From NCBI GenBank assembly GCA_029202385.1, contig CP119314.1:4280501-4344500 (forward strand): a DNA stretch of 64,000 nucleotides, written 5' to 3'. Positions 40,848 to 50,682 of this stretch are shown in pieces. Every line of letters begins with the position of its first letter. Position 1 is the first letter of the stretch. Made by a program: the position numbers and the translations under genes. Source of the DNA: Candidatus Sphingomonas phytovorans. GTDB taxonomy: Bacteria; Pseudomonadota; Alphaproteobacteria; Sphingomonadales; Sphingomonadaceae. Below the pieces are notes generated by a model. The model did not search any database, had not been told where the DNA came from, and was given only the letters and a program-made list of their open reading frames with translations.

Positions 40848-40935
40848 AGCCAAGCGCACGAAAGCGCTCGTTGGTGAAATCAGATTGCCGTTGATCATCC
40901 CGGCCCTCCCGGGAATGCGTGATCGCCAGACCGGA

Positions 40936-40963
40936 AAGGGCCGGAAGCTCCCTCCCGGCCCTT
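40936..40963. terminator. GC-rich hairpin
   Basis: AAGGGCCGG (40936-40944) pairs with CCGGCCCTT (40955-40963) around a ten-base loop, between the convergent lipoprotein and SDR genes. It could terminate either transcript; there is no T-run. Confidence 0.5.
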
Positions 40964-41043
40964 CGTCGGTGCACGTCCTATCGCTGGTCTCAAGCGCGAG
41001 TCTTATCGAAAGCGAGTCAGCGCGGCCGCTGGCTCGATTGTGA

Positions 41044-41862
41044 TCAAGCCGTCACCGCTTCCCTGATCCCCTCGCGATAGCGCGGCGCGACCTCGCGGTT
41101 TGAAAGCTTGCCGTCCATCGCCAGGCGCGCTACTTCATAGGCCTCCCACTGCCCCTCGTCAGCGAGCGGTGGAATGGTGACCGTTTCGCCGCGATCGAAG
41201 CCGAGCAGCGATGCGTCGACCAGGTCGCCGGCTTCCATCACCCATTCGGCCGGGAAGCTGTCGACGTCCTTGCCCGAGCGTTCCCAGATTTCTGTGCGGG
41301 TCGCGCCGGGCAGCACGGCCTGGACGCGCACGCCCTGCGGCTCGAGCTGCTTGGCCAGCGATTTGCTGAGGTTCAGCACAAAGGCCTTGGACCCGCTATA
41401 GACGCCGTCGAACAGTTCAGGCGTGAGCGCCAGGACCGAGGCGATGTTGATGATCCCGCCGCTCCTGCGCACAGCGAAGGCCTTGCCCGCGGCTCCTGCA
41501 AGCAGGGTCGGCGCTGTGATGTTGAGCGCGATCAGCCGCTCCACCTGGGCAACGTCGCTGTCGAGCAGGCCGCCGTTCAGCGACATGCCGGCATTGTTGA
41601 CCAGCAGCGTGATCGTCGGATCGGAGACCAACCGGTCCTCCACCTTCGCCAGATCGGCGCGGTTGGTGAGGTCGGCGCGCAGCACGTCGATCGTACGGCC
41701 CGTCTCGGTGCTGAGCCTCGCGGAGAGCGCTTCCATCCGTCCGGCGTCGCGCGCGACCAGGATCAGGTCATAGCCACGATGCGCCAGGCGGTGGGCATAG
41801 ACAGCCCCGAGGCCAGTCGATGCGCCGGTGATGAGGGCAGTGCCCAAGGTCGAATTCGTCAT
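41044..41862 (-). CDS. SDR-family oxidoreductase
   Basis: 272 residues from ATG 41862 (GGAG ahead). SDR motifs: TGASTGLG near the N-terminus, NNAG, and YSGSKAFVLNLSKSLA supplying the catalytic Tyr and Lys. The substrate is unknown; the long C-terminal region resembles DltE/YdfG-like members. Transcribed divergently from an HxlR regulator across a perfect inverted repeat, so it is most likely that regulator's target and may reduce a reactive carbonyl compound. Confidence 0.88.
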   Translation of the reverse strand: MTNSTLGTALITGASTGLGAVYAHRLAHRGYDLILVARDAGRMEALSARLSTETGRTIDVLRADLTNRADLAKVEDRLVSDPTITLLVNNAGMSLNGGLLDSDVAQVERLIALNITAPTLLAGAAGKAFAVRRSGGIINIASVLALTPELFDGVYSGSKAFVLNLSKSLAKQLEPQGVRVQAVLPGATRTEIWERSGKDVDSFPAEWVMEAGDLVDASLLGFDRGETVTIPPLADEGQWEAYEVARLAMDGKLSNREVAPRYREGIREAVTA

Positions 41863-41900
41863 GCTGTGTCTCCAGTCTTTCCCGGCCACGGCCGAGTGAC

Positions 41901-41936
41901 TTGCATAATGATATGAATGTCACTATCATTATGCAA
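41901..41936. promoter_or_regulatory. HxlR operator: 13-bp inverted repeat
   Basis: TTGCATAATGATA (41901-41913) and TATCATTATGCAA (41924-41936) are exact reverse complements with a ten-base spacer. They fill the gap between the divergent SDR and HxlR genes, and the right arm ends on the first base of the HxlR start codon. Confidence 0.8.
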
Positions 41937-42376
41937 TGGACGCTGAAAAATATTCCAACGGACCTTGCCCCGTTGCGCGCGGGCTCTGTCATGTCGGCGA
42001 TGCGTGGAGCATGCTGATCCTGCGCGATGCTGGCGGCGGCGCGACCCGCTTCGACCAGTTTCAGAAGAATCTTGGCATCGCGCCGAACATCCTGACTCGT
42101 CGGCTGGCGGCGCTAACCGAAAGCGGGCTGCTTGAACGCCGGCGCTACAGCGATCATCCGCCACGTGACGAATATCTGCTGACGGCGGCCGGGCGCGATT
42201 TCCTGCCGGTGCTGTTTGCCTTCGGTGCCTGGGGCGCCCGGCATTTCGGCGATGCGCCCGTTTCCCGCCTGGTGGAAGCCGGCAGCGGCGTGCCGGTCGA
42301 GGCGATCGTGGTCGACAAGGCGAGCGGCACAGCCTTGGCCGATCTTGACCTGCGGGTCGAGCAGCCGGGCGCCTGA
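41936..42376 (+). CDS. HxlR-family transcriptional regulator
   Basis: 146 residues. The family pattern is clear: PCPVARGLCHVGDAWSMLILRDA, FDQFQKNLGIAPNILTRRLAAL, LERRRYSDHPPRDEYLLTAAG. Cys11 and Cys18 could make it redox- or electrophile-responsive as in some HxlR members. The start lies at the very edge of the operator, with no ribosome site, suggesting a leaderless message or tight autorepression. Confidence 0.9.
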   Translation: MDAEKYSNGPCPVARGLCHVGDAWSMLILRDAGGGATRFDQFQKNLGIAPNILTRRLAALTESGLLERRRYSDHPPRDEYLLTAAGRDFLPVLFAFGAWGARHFGDAPVSRLVEAGSGVPVEAIVVDKASGTALADLDLRVEQPGA

Positions 42377-42422
42377 CCGGGAAGGCTGGTCAGGCCCGAC
42401 GCTATCGGGCAGGTTTCGTCCG

Positions 42423-43028
42423 ATGGCGATCGAAGCGCTCATTGCCCGTTACGGCCTGGCCGCGATCTTCCTCGGCGCTGGGATCGAGGGCGAGACCTGC
42501 GTCCTGGCCGGGGGTGTGCTGGCGCACCGACACCTGTTGCCTCTGTGGGGCGTCTGGCTCGCCGCGGCGGCGGGCTCGTTCGTCGCGGACCAGCTCTTCT
42601 TCGCCGGCGGCCGCTATTTCCGCGACCATCCCCGCGTCCGCGCCATGGCGGCGAAGCCGGGCTTCGCCAAGGCGTTGGTGACGCTCGAACGGCATCCAGT
42701 CCTGTTCGTGATGGGCTTCCGCTTCCTCTACGGCCTGCGCACGGTCAGTCCGATTGCGATCGGCACCTCGCACATCCATACCCGGACCTTCCTGTCGCTC
42801 AACGCGCTGGCGGCCGCGATCTGGGCGGCGTTGTTCACCGGCATCGGCTATGGCTTTGGCGGCGGGATCGAGCGGCTGTTCGGCGGCACGCTGTCAGCCG
42901 GCCGGCTCGTCCCGATCGCGGTGGTCGGCATCGTGCTGCTCCTCGGCGTCGCGCAGATCGTGCGCTGGTCGCACCATCGCTACGCCGACCGGTGCGCGCG
43001 CGCGTCGGCGCGCGTCTCGCTCAACTGA
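42423..43028 (+). CDS. DedA-family membrane protein
   Basis: 201 residues from ATG 42423. DedA/SNARE-associated domain with ARYGLAAIFLGAGIEGETCVLAGGVLAH at the N-terminus, the conserved FADQLFFxxGRYF-like segment, and the RFLYGLRTVSPIAIG loop with its essential Arg. DedA proteins act on membrane lipids, several as undecaprenyl-phosphate or phosphatidylethanolamine translocators. Its stop overlaps the convergent nucleoside-transporter gene by eight bases. Confidence 0.88.
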   Translation: MAIEALIARYGLAAIFLGAGIEGETCVLAGGVLAHRHLLPLWGVWLAAAAGSFVADQLFFAGGRYFRDHPRVRAMAAKPGFAKALVTLERHPVLFVMGFRFLYGLRTVSPIAIGTSHIHTRTFLSLNALAAAIWAALFTGIGYGFGGGIERLFGGTLSAGRLVPIAVVGIVLLLGVAQIVRWSHHRYADRCARASARVSLN

Positions 43029-44280
43029 TCAGCATGCCCGCCAGTGCCGCGCTCATCAGGTTCGCCAGGCTGCCCGCGATCAGCGCCCGGATGCCGAGCC
43101 TGGCGATCATCGGGCGCTGGTTCGAGGCGAGACTGCCCGTCACCGCCATCTGGATCGCGATCGACGAGAAATTGGCGAAGCCGCACAGCGCGAAGGTGAT
43201 CACCGCGATGGTCCGCGGGCTGAGCGCCCCCTGCTGCGCGCCGAGCGAGATATAGGCGACGAATTCGTTGAGCACGATCTTCTGCCCGAACAGGCCACCC
43301 GCGATCTGCGCTTCGTTCCACGGCACGTTGAGCAGGTACATCACCGGAGCGAAGACATAGCCGAGCAGCCCCTGGAAGCTGAGTGTCGGATAGCCGAACC
43401 AGGCACCGATACCGCCCAGGATGCCGTTGGCCAGCGCGACGAGCGCGACGAAGGCGAGCACCATCGCCCCGACCGCGACCGCCAGCTTCACGCCGGTCTG
43501 CGCGCCCTGCGCCGCCGCCATGATGATGTTGGCCGGCTTTTCCTCGTCATGGCTCGCCTCGGCGATATGGATGATCTCCGCCTCGGGGTCGTCGCCGAGC
43601 GGAAGCTGGTCGAACGGCGCTTCCTTCACGTCTGGCATCATGATCTTGGCCATCAGGATGCCGCCGGGCGCCGCCATGAAGCTTGCCGCGAGCAGATATT
43701 CGATGCGGATTCCCATCGAGGCATAGGCGGCGAGGATGGTGCCGGCGACGCCGGCCATGCCGCTGGTCATCACCGTGAAGAGCTGGGCCGGGGTCAGGCC
43801 GGCGAGATAGGGGCGAATGACCAGGGGGGATTCACTCTGCCCGACGAAGATGTTCGCCGCGGCGCACAGCGATTCCACCTTCGACACGCCGATCACCCAC
43901 TCGATTGCGCCGCCGATCCAGCGCACCACGAGCTGCATGATGCCGAGATAATAGAGGATCGAGACGAGGGCGGCGAAGAAGATGATGACGGGCAGCGCCT
44001 GGATCGCGAAATTCTTGCCCAGCGGATCGGCGGCAAGGCTGCCGAACAGGAAGCTGGTGCCGGCATTGGCGTAGCCGAGCAGGTTGGCGACGCCGGTCGA
44101 CATGAATTCGAGCGCGTGCACGCCCGCGGGCACCTTGAGCACGAGGATGGCGATACCGGCCTGGAGCAGGAACGCGGCCCCGACGACGCGCGGGCGGATC
44201 GCGCGGCGGTTGCTCGACAGCGCGAAGGCAATGCCGAGGATCACCGCAATGCCCGCGATACCGATAAGGAAATGATTCAT
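43021..44280 (-). CDS. Concentrative nucleoside transporter (NupC/CNT family)
   Basis: 419 residues with the CNT fold: an N-terminal hydrophobic pair, ALPVIIFFAALVSILYYLG, the hairpin FVGQSESPLVIRPYL, the MTSGMAGVAGTILAAYASMGI segment, and C-terminal GFANFSSIAIQMAVTGSLASNQRP. It takes up nucleosides with Na+ or H+. Monocistronic, converging on the DedA gene. Confidence 0.92.
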   Translation of the reverse strand: MNHFLIGIAGIAVILGIAFALSSNRRAIRPRVVGAAFLLQAGIAILVLKVPAGVHALEFMSTGVANLLGYANAGTSFLFGSLAADPLGKNFAIQALPVIIFFAALVSILYYLGIMQLVVRWIGGAIEWVIGVSKVESLCAAANIFVGQSESPLVIRPYLAGLTPAQLFTVMTSGMAGVAGTILAAYASMGIRIEYLLAASFMAAPGGILMAKIMMPDVKEAPFDQLPLGDDPEAEIIHIAEASHDEEKPANIIMAAAQGAQTGVKLAVAVGAMVLAFVALVALANGILGGIGAWFGYPTLSFQGLLGYVFAPVMYLLNVPWNEAQIAGGLFGQKIVLNEFVAYISLGAQQGALSPRTIAVITFALCGFANFSSIAIQMAVTGSLASNQRPMIARLGIRALIAGSLANLMSAALAGMLIS

Positions 44281-44409
44281 ACGTGGCGCCCCGCCCTGCC
44301 AAAACTACTAGTACCGCCCCATAGGCATGCGGGGACCCACCATACAGGTCACAAGAATTTGGGCTAGTGGCGGTTTGACGTGTGCGTAAAAGGCGGTAGC
44401 GTCGCCGCG

Positions 44410-45048
44410 ATGAACCAGACCTCTCCCGCGATCCCGCGTTCCCTCTTCGTCTATTCGATCTTCTATGGCGGCATGGTCTGCATTGCCGGCGTGCTCGGGG
44501 TAAAACAGGTCAAGCTAGGGCCCCTCGCGGTCGAGGCTGGAATCTTCGGCTTCCTGCTGCTCGTCGTCATGGGCAGCGCGGTGACCGAGCTGCACGGTCG
44601 CAAGGCAGGCGACATGCTGGTCCGCTTCGGCTTCGTGCCGCTGATCGTCTCGGCGGCGCTGATCCAGCTCGTGCTGGCGCTGCCGACCGATCCCGGTATG
44701 TATCCCCCGGCGGTCGACGCCTTTCCGATCGTGGTGGGGCAGAGCGCGCGGATGATGGTCGCCGGGCTGATCTCCTATGGCATCTCGCAGACGCTCAACA
44801 TCTTCATCTTCTCGCGGCTCCGGCAGGGCACGGGCAAGCTGCTCTGGCTGCGCGGGATGATCGCCAGCATTGTCTCGCAGGTGGTCGATACGGTGCTGTT
44901 CATCTCCATCTCCTTCTATGGCGAGCGCCCGATCCTCGGGCTGATGGGCGGGCAGATGCTGGCCAAGGTCGTCCTGTCGATCGTGCTGGTGCCGTTCCTG
45001 ATCACCTTCTTCGTCTGGCTCGGGCGCCGGCTGGACGCGCGCACCTGA
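44410..45048 (+). CDS. VUT/YhhQ-family queuosine-precursor transporter
   Basis: 212 residues from ATG 44410 with six hydrophobic segments. Family features: LFVYSIFYGGMVCIAGVLGVKQV, then AVTELHGRKAGDMLVRFGF, DAFPIVVGQSARMMVAGLISYGISQTLNIFIFSRLR and QVVDTVLFISISFYG. YhhQ imports 7-cyano- or 7-aminomethyl-7-deazaguanine for tRNA modification; assignment within the VUT family is by similarity only. Confidence 0.82.
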   Translation: MNQTSPAIPRSLFVYSIFYGGMVCIAGVLGVKQVKLGPLAVEAGIFGFLLLVVMGSAVTELHGRKAGDMLVRFGFVPLIVSAALIQLVLALPTDPGMYPPAVDAFPIVVGQSARMMVAGLISYGISQTLNIFIFSRLRQGTGKLLWLRGMIASIVSQVVDTVLFISISFYGERPILGLMGGQMLAKVVLSIVLVPFLITFFVWLGRRLDART

Positions 45049-45112
45049 TCTCGCTTCTTTAAGAGAGGGGTAGTAGCTTTCACCGCGCCGCCTTCATGGC
45101 TATGGGGCCCGC

Positions 45113-46012
45113 ATGACCGATCATTCCCCCGATCCCGCGCTGCTCGCCAAGGCGGAAACGCTTGTCGAGGCGCTGCCCTATATGCAGCTTCATGCCGGTG
45201 CGACCTTCGTCGTGAAATATGGCGGCCACGCCATGGGCGATCCCGAGGCGGCGCGCGATTTCGCCGAGGATGTCGTTCTGATGAAGGCGGTCGGGATCAA
45301 CCCGGTCGTCGTCCATGGCGGAGGGCCGCAGATCGGCGCGATGCTGAAGCGGCTTGGGGTCGAATCGCGCTTCGTCGACGGCCTGCGCGTCACCGATGCG
45401 GAGACCGCGCGGATCGCCGAGATGGTCCTGGCCGGTTCGATCAACAAGGAAATCGTGAGCTGGATCGGCCAGGCCGGCGGCCGGGCGGTCGGCATTTCGG
45501 GCAAGGACGGCGGCTTCGTGACGGCGGAGAAGGTCGGCCGCAACATGCCGGACCGGCTGCAGGGCATCGAACGGCATGTCGATCTCGGCTTCGTCGGCGA
45601 GCCGGTGGGGGTCGACCGGCGGATCATCGATACGCTGTCCTCGGCCGGCATCATCCCCGTCGTCGCGCCGATCGCGCAGGGCACTGACGGCCAGACCTAC
45701 AACATCAATGCCGACACCATGGCCGGCGCGATCGCGGCGGCGCTCGGCGCGCAACGCCTGTTCATGCTGACCGACGTGGTCGGCGTGCTCGACAAGTCGG
45801 GTGAATTGCTGACTGATCTCGATCCCGCCGCCATCGCCGATCTGCGCGCTGACGGCACGATCACCGGCGGGATGATCCCGAAGCTCGAGACCTGCGTCGC
45901 CGCGGTGGAGGGCGGGGTTGACGCGGCCGTCATCCTCGATGGCCGGGTGCCCCATGCGATGCTGCTGGAAATCTTCACCAAGCGCGGTGCGGGCACGCTC
46001 GTTCGCCGCTGA
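45113..46012 (+). CDS. argB: Acetylglutamate kinase
   Basis: 299 residues of the amino-acid kinase fold: [12 protein letters not shown] at the phosphate-binding Lys, [11 protein letters not shown], the substrate segment [25 protein letters not shown] and GGMIPKLE. It phosphorylates N-acetyl-L-glutamate in arginine synthesis. No other arg genes adjoin it. Confidence 0.95.
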   Translation: MTDHSPDPALLAKAETLVEALPYMQLHAGATFVVKYGGHAMGDPEAARDFAEDVVLMKAVGINPVVVHGGGPQIGAMLKRLGVESRFVDGLRVTDAETARIAEMVLAGSINKEIVSWIGQAGGRAVGISGKDGGFVTAEKVGRNMPDRLQGIERHVDLGFVGEPVGVDRRIIDTLSSAGIIPVVAPIAQGTDGQTYNINADTMAGAIAAALGAQRLFMLTDVVGVLDKSGELLTDLDPAAIADLRADGTITGGMIPKLETCVAAVEGGVDAAVILDGRVPHAMLLEIFTKRGAGTLVRR

Positions 46013-46078
46013 AACGGGCCTGTTCGAAACGGATGCGTTTCGCTAGGCTTGGCTTTCCACTCGACCCGGAGATCTACC

Positions 46079-46393
46079 TTGGCCTTTTTGATGGTCCTTC
46101 TCTCGATCGTTCAGGTACTGCTCAGCGTCGCCACATGGATCATCCTGATCCAGGCGATCCTGTCGTGGCTGATCGCGTTCAACGTGATCAACACCTATAA
46201 CGAGACGGTGCGCCAGATCTGGGAAGCACTGAAAAAGATCACTGAACCCTTTTATCGTCCGATCCGGCGGATCCTGCCCGATTTCGGCGCGCTCGACCTG
46301 TCGCCTCTGGTTGTGCTGCTGATCCTCTACATCCTGTCCAACATCATCGTCCCGGCGATTGCCGTTCAGCTCCAGGCACCCCCCACGATCTGA
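46079..46393 (+). CDS. YggT-family membrane protein
   Basis: 104 residues when started at TTG 46079, which has GGAG at good distance; ATG 46091 is the alternative. Two hydrophobic spans (about 5-33 and 71-98) flank the conserved ITEPFYRPIRRILPDFGALDLSPLV. YggT proteins are linked to membrane/cell-shape and K+ stress phenotypes. Followed three bases later by a DUF167 gene, a common pairing. Confidence 0.85.
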   Translation: MAFLMVLLSIVQVLLSVATWIILIQAILSWLIAFNVINTYNETVRQIWEALKKITEPFYRPIRRILPDFGALDLSPLVVLLILYILSNIIVPAIAVQLQAPPTI

Positions 46394-46396
46394 ACC

Positions 46397-46699
46397 GTGC
46401 CGGCATGGGTGCTTCGGCCGGACGGGATTGCGATCGCGGTGCGCGTCACGCCCAGATCCTCCCGCGACAGCCTCGCGGCCGGCACTGAGGAGCATTTCAC
46501 CGCCCGGCTCGCGGCGCCGCCGGTCGATGGGGTCGCCAACGAGGCGCTGATCGCGCTTGTCGCCAGGACCTTCGGCGTACCGAAGCGCGATGTCGCGTTG
46601 ACGGCGGGCGGGACGGCGCGGCTGAAACGCCTTTTCATATCGGGCGATGCCGCATCGCTGGCGGAAATCGCGGCCAGCCACTATGAGGCAGCGCCATGA
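46397..46699 (+). CDS. DUF167/YggU-family protein
   Basis: 100 residues starting with GTG. The family core is evident: [55 protein letters not shown]. Small cytosolic alpha/beta protein, role unknown; conserved next to yggT. Four-base overlap with folD. Confidence 0.9.
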   Translation: MPAWVLRPDGIAIAVRVTPRSSRDSLAAGTEEHFTARLAAPPVDGVANEALIALVARTFGVPKRDVALTAGGTARLKRLFISGDAASLAEIAASHYEAAP

Positions 46700-47571
46700 G
46701 CGCTGACATCATCGACGGAAAAGCCTTTGCCCTGGCCCTGCGCGGCCGCATCGCGGACCAGGTGACGGCATTTGCCGCGGCCGCCGGCCGCCCGCCCGGT
46801 CTCGCGGTGGTGCTGGTCGGCGACGATCCGGCCTCCGCCGTCTATGTCCGCTCCAAGGGCAAGGCGGTGAAGGAGGCGGGCATGGAAGGGTTCGAACATC
46901 GCCTTCCCGCCACTGTCTCCCAGGATGATCTCCTCGCGCTGGTCGACGCGCTCAATGCCGATGTGAATGTCGACGGCATCCTGGTCCAGCTTCCGTTGCC
47001 CTCGCATATCGACGAGCGCGCGGTCACCACGCGAATCGATCCGGACAAGGATGTCGACGGCTTCCATCCGGTCAATGCCGGGCGTCTCGCGACCGGACTT
47101 GAAGGGTTCGTCCCCTGCACGCCGCTTGGCTGCGTCATGCTGCTCAGGGACCGGCTGGGCGACCTGACCGGGCTCGATGCGGTGGTGATCGGGCGGTCGA
47201 ACATCGTCGGCAAGCCGATGGCGCAATTGCTGATCCGGGAAAGCTGCACCGTCACCGTCGCGCATTCGCGGACGAAGGACCTGTCGAGCATCGTTCGCCG
47301 GGCGGATATCGTCGTGGCGGCGGTCGGGCGGCCCGAGATGATCCGGGGCGAATGGATCAAGCCGGGCGCGACGGTGATCGATGTCGGCATCAACCGCACC
47401 GAGGACGGGCTGGTCGGCGATGTCGATTTCGCCGGGGCGGCCAGCGTCGCCGGGGCGATCACGCCGGTGCCGGGCGGGGTCGGGCCGATGACGATCGCCG
47501 TGCTGCTGCGCAATACGTTGCTGTCGGCGCATCGCCGGGCGCAAATTCCCTATGACAGGGATGCCTTGTGA
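46696..47571 (+). CDS. folD: Bifunctional methylenetetrahydrofolate dehydrogenase/cyclohydrolase
   Basis: 291 residues: [28 protein letters not shown] with catalytic Lys56, [28 protein letters not shown] and the Rossmann stretch [17 protein letters not shown]. It interconverts 5,10-methylene-, methenyl- and 10-formyl-tetrahydrofolate. Translationally coupled to the preceding small gene. Confidence 0.95.
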   Translation: MSADIIDGKAFALALRGRIADQVTAFAAAAGRPPGLAVVLVGDDPASAVYVRSKGKAVKEAGMEGFEHRLPATVSQDDLLALVDALNADVNVDGILVQLPLPSHIDERAVTTRIDPDKDVDGFHPVNAGRLATGLEGFVPCTPLGCVMLLRDRLGDLTGLDAVVIGRSNIVGKPMAQLLIRESCTVTVAHSRTKDLSSIVRRADIVVAAVGRPEMIRGEWIKPGATVIDVGINRTEDGLVGDVDFAGAASVAGAITPVPGGVGPMTIAVLLRNTLLSAHRRAQIPYDRDAL

Positions 47572-47584
47572 CCAGGGACGCCGC

Positions 47585-48190
47585 GTGATTCTCGCCCTGT
47601 CGCTCGCCGCCGCCGTGCCGCAGAGCGCCGCCGGTGCCGAGCGCGCTTTTGCCGGCGCCGCCCAGTCGGAGGGGCAATGGGCCGCGTTCCGCCGGTTCGC
47701 GACCGAGGACGCGATGATGTTCACGCCCCGGCCGGTCAAGGCACAGGCGTTCCTGAAGGATCGCAAGGATCCGCCCGCCGCGCTGATGTGGTGGGCGGCG
47801 GACAGCTATGTCTCGTGCGACGGCGCGCTGGCGGTGAATACCGGCCCATGGGCCAGGCCGAAGGGCGATGGCTTCGGTTATTTCTCCACCATATGGCAGC
47901 GCCAGCCGGACGGCGGCTGGAAATGGACGATGGACGGCGGCGACGACCTTGCCGTGCCGCGCCCGGCCGGCGACACGCCGAAGATCAGCCATGCCTCGTG
48001 CAAGGGCAGCCCGGCGACCGTCGCTGCCGTGCGCTATCGCGATGGCGAGAGCGCCGAGGGCCAGTCGGAGGACCGGACGCTCGCCTGGCGGTGGCATGTC
48101 GCACCTGACGGTGCCCGCACCTTCGACGTCTGGCTGTGGGACGGCCGCACCATGAAGCCGGTCGTGGCCGACCGGATCGCTGCCCAATGA
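47585..48190 (+). CDS. Hypothetical secreted protein
   Basis: 201 residues if started at GTG 47585, which has AGGGA six bases ahead and gives a signal peptide (MILALSLAAAVPQSAAG); ATG 47561 would add eight residues. The mature part resembles the compact alpha+beta fold of SnoaL/DUF4440-like proteins (FRRFATEDAMMF, then AADSYVSCDGALAVNTGPW and YFSTIWQRQPDGGWKWTMDGG). Two Cys. It is coupled to the MarC gene by an ATGA overlap. Function unknown. Confidence 0.75.
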   Translation: MILALSLAAAVPQSAAGAERAFAGAAQSEGQWAAFRRFATEDAMMFTPRPVKAQAFLKDRKDPPAALMWWAADSYVSCDGALAVNTGPWARPKGDGFGYFSTIWQRQPDGGWKWTMDGGDDLAVPRPAGDTPKISHASCKGSPATVAAVRYRDGESAEGQSEDRTLAWRWHVAPDGARTFDVWLWDGRTMKPVVADRIAAQ

Positions 48191-48822
48191 CCGCGTCTAG
48201 CCTGATCGCGCTCTACGTCTCGTCGCTGATCACTTTCTTCGTGGTGATCGATCCGCCGGGCTGCGCGCCGATTTATGCCGGCCTGTCCAAGGGGGCGTCG
48301 CCGCCGCATCGCCGCGCGATGGCGATCCGCGCGGTGCTGGTCGCCGCCGCGATCCTGTTCGTCTTCGCGCTGTTCGGCGAGGACCTCCTCCGCGCGCTCG
48401 GCATCAGCCTGGCGAGCTTCCGCATCGCGGGCGGGATCATGCTGTTCCTCATCGCGCTCGAGATGGTGTTCGAGAAACGCACCCAGCGGCGCGAGGACCG
48501 CGCTGCCAAGGTTGCCGAGACCCCCGAGGTTGAGGATGTCTCGATCTTTCCCATGGCGATGCCGATGATCGCGGGACCCGGATCGATCGCCAGCGTCATG
48601 CTGCTAATGAGCCGCAACGACGGCCTGGAAAAGTCGCTCGTCGTGCTCGCCGCGCTGGCGACGATCCTGGCGCTGACTCTGCTCGCCCTGCTGGCGGCGG
48701 GGCCGATCATGCGGGTGCTCGGCGTGAAGATCGAGGCGGTGATCACCCGCCTGCTCGGCGTGCTCCTCGCGGCGCTCGCCGTGCAGTTCGTGATCGACGG
48801 GGTGCGGATCAGCCTGCTGTAG
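48187..48822 (+). CDS. MarC-family integral membrane protein
   Basis: 211 residues with six hydrophobic segments. Family signatures: FFVVIDPPGCAPIYAGLSKG, SFRIAGGIMLFLIALEMVF, SIFPMAMPMIAGPGSIASVMLLM, and the C-terminal TRLLGVLLAALAVQFVIDGV. MarC proteins have no settled transport function. The 3' end overlaps the convergent GT-C gene by 14 bases. Confidence 0.9.
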   Translation: MTASSLIALYVSSLITFFVVIDPPGCAPIYAGLSKGASPPHRRAMAIRAVLVAAAILFVFALFGEDLLRALGISLASFRIAGGIMLFLIALEMVFEKRTQRREDRAAKVAETPEVEDVSIFPMAMPMIAGPGSIASVMLLMSRNDGLEKSLVVLAALATILALTLLALLAAGPIMRVLGVKIEAVITRLLGVLLAALAVQFVIDGVRISLL

Positions 48823-50641
48823 GCGCCGGCTTCTCGTCGTAGCGGATCCGGAACAGGCGCAGCGGCGACTTCTTCGGCAGCGGGAGCTGTTCGAGCCAGC
48901 CGGGCACCTTGTTATGGGCGAGCTGGTCGTAGAAGCCGCCCGGCGCGCGCGACCGGTAGATGGTCGATTCCGCCATGTTCGGGCAGATCAGCAACAGGGT
49001 CGCGCCGTGGCGCTTCGCGATCGCGCGGAAATTCTCCGGCGTGCCCTTGAAGGCGTGCTGAACGTCGAGGATCGCGTCGCCATTGCGGTGATAGGGACCG
49101 GCGATCGCGTTGTGGTGAGTCACGGTGATCAGGCGCGGGCCGAGATCGACAAAGGTGAAGATGGTCTGCGCCGGCAATTTGTCGAGCGGGGCGAGCGCCG
49201 GAATCGTCGGGCAGCGGCCGCTGGCATTGTTGACGATCTGGACTCGCTTGCTTGGCTGGTCGATCTGAAGATATTTGATCGCAAGGCCGGAAAAGAGCCC
49301 TGACACGGTCAGGAAGGCGACGACGGTGCCGACCACGCGCACCACCAGCAGCCGGCTGTTGAGGCACCAGGGCAGGACGATCCAGCCGAGCGCGGTCGCG
49401 CCGGGGACGGCGAGAAGCTGCGCCGCGGGCGCGGCACGCGCCTGCCAGAGGAGCATCGCGGCGGCGAAGCTGCAGAACAGCAGCACCGGCACCCAGTCGC
49501 TTGCCCTCGCCGTGCCGCGCGCGCGCCAGGTGGCGAGGAGCGCGCCGATCAGGCCGATCACCGGCAGGACCACGATCGGGAAGGCGGTGCGGAACGCGTG
49601 CCGGTAGATCGGCCGCGCCTCGCGGACATTGTCGAGCCATTCGCGCGCGAGTTCGGGCGAGACCTGTTCGGGCCGCCCGAGGCATTGCGGGAACAGAAGG
49701 ACGAAGCCGATGACGATCGCGGCGCCGGCTACCACGGCGAGGGCGAGGCGGACCCAGCGCTGTTCGGGGCTGAGCCGGCCGAGCAGGAACAGCAGCACGC
49801 CGGCCGCGATCATCACGCTCAGCCAGACCGGCGTCAGCGCGTCGCAGCGCAGCACCTGGTTGGCGTTGGAGGCGAACAGGGCGAAGCCGAGCGCGCTGCC
49901 GCCGGCGAGCGACAGGGCATAGACCGTCATGCGCGGCGCGTCGGCCCTGTCCCATACCCAGCGCAGCGCGATGATCGCGCCGGCCATCGCCGCATAGGGC
50001 AGCAGCTCGAGCCCGATCGTCAGCGAGACGGCGCTGGCGATGCCGACGATCGCGCCGCCCCGTGCGCCTTTCGGATCGGCCAGGCCGGCGACGGTCAGGC
50101 TCAGCATGGCGAGCTGCCAGCCATGATGATCGATCCGGTCGGGCATGAACATCAGGATGGTCGAGGTGCAGCCCGCCAGCAGGAACACCAGCGCGAGCGT
50201 CCAGGCCGTACCGCCCACCAGCCGCCGCACCGTTGCCGCGATGCCAACCATCGCGATGCTGAGCGGCAGGATCGGCGCGATACCGCAGGCAAGGCGTTCG
50301 GCTTGGGCGATGCCGACGAACGGCTTCAGGATCAGGATCAGCGCGGCGATCGGCAGGTCGACGATTCGGCTCCAGTGGATATCGAAGCCGCCCGGCGGAT
50401 TGAGCTTGTACTGGCGCAGATCGTACCAGCCCTGCCCGTGCAGCAGCGCACGGACCTGGGCGAGGCGCATATTGTCGTCCGTGTCGCCAAGCGACAGCCA
50501 CTGGATCGCGTTCCACCGGTCGAACAGGAACCATATCACCACCGCGAGCCAGGCAAGCAGGGTCAGCCTGAGCCAGTATCGGTCCAGTTCCCGGACGAGC
50601 GGATGGGTGGCGGCGTTTTGCAAAGGGCTTCCCTCGGTCAC
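48809..50641 (-). CDS. Polytopic GT-C-type glycosyltransferase-like protein
   Basis: 610 residues starting with GTG, around twelve membrane segments and a C-terminal soluble domain of about 150 residues. The first periplasmic loop carries GDTDDNMRLAQVRALLHGQGWYDL, the acidic metal-binding loop expected of GT-C enzymes that use polyprenyl-phosphate sugars. A GtrA flippase starts 41 bases away on the other strand and a GtrB-like GT2 lies 1.4 kb further. By inference it is the third, acceptor-specific member of a Gtr-like envelope glycan modification set. Confidence 0.72.
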   Translation of the reverse strand: MTEGSPLQNAATHPLVRELDRYWLRLTLLAWLAVVIWFLFDRWNAIQWLSLGDTDDNMRLAQVRALLHGQGWYDLRQYKLNPPGGFDIHWSRIVDLPIAALILILKPFVGIAQAERLACGIAPILPLSIAMVGIAATVRRLVGGTAWTLALVFLLAGCTSTILMFMPDRIDHHGWQLAMLSLTVAGLADPKGARGGAIVGIASAVSLTIGLELLPYAAMAGAIIALRWVWDRADAPRMTVYALSLAGGSALGFALFASNANQVLRCDALTPVWLSVMIAAGVLLFLLGRLSPEQRWVRLALAVVAGAAIVIGFVLLFPQCLGRPEQVSPELAREWLDNVREARPIYRHAFRTAFPIVVLPVIGLIGALLATWRARGTARASDWVPVLLFCSFAAAMLLWQARAAPAAQLLAVPGATALGWIVLPWCLNSRLLVVRVVGTVVAFLTVSGLFSGLAIKYLQIDQPSKRVQIVNNASGRCPTIPALAPLDKLPAQTIFTFVDLGPRLITVTHHNAIAGPYHRNGDAILDVQHAFKGTPENFRAIAKRHGATLLLICPNMAESTIYRSRAPGGFYDQLAHNKVPGWLEQLPLPKKSPLRLFRIRYDEKPAPTAG

Positions 50642-50682
50642 GTTCGCGCTCTAGTGCGGCGCGCGTAAAGGGCAAGGCACGC

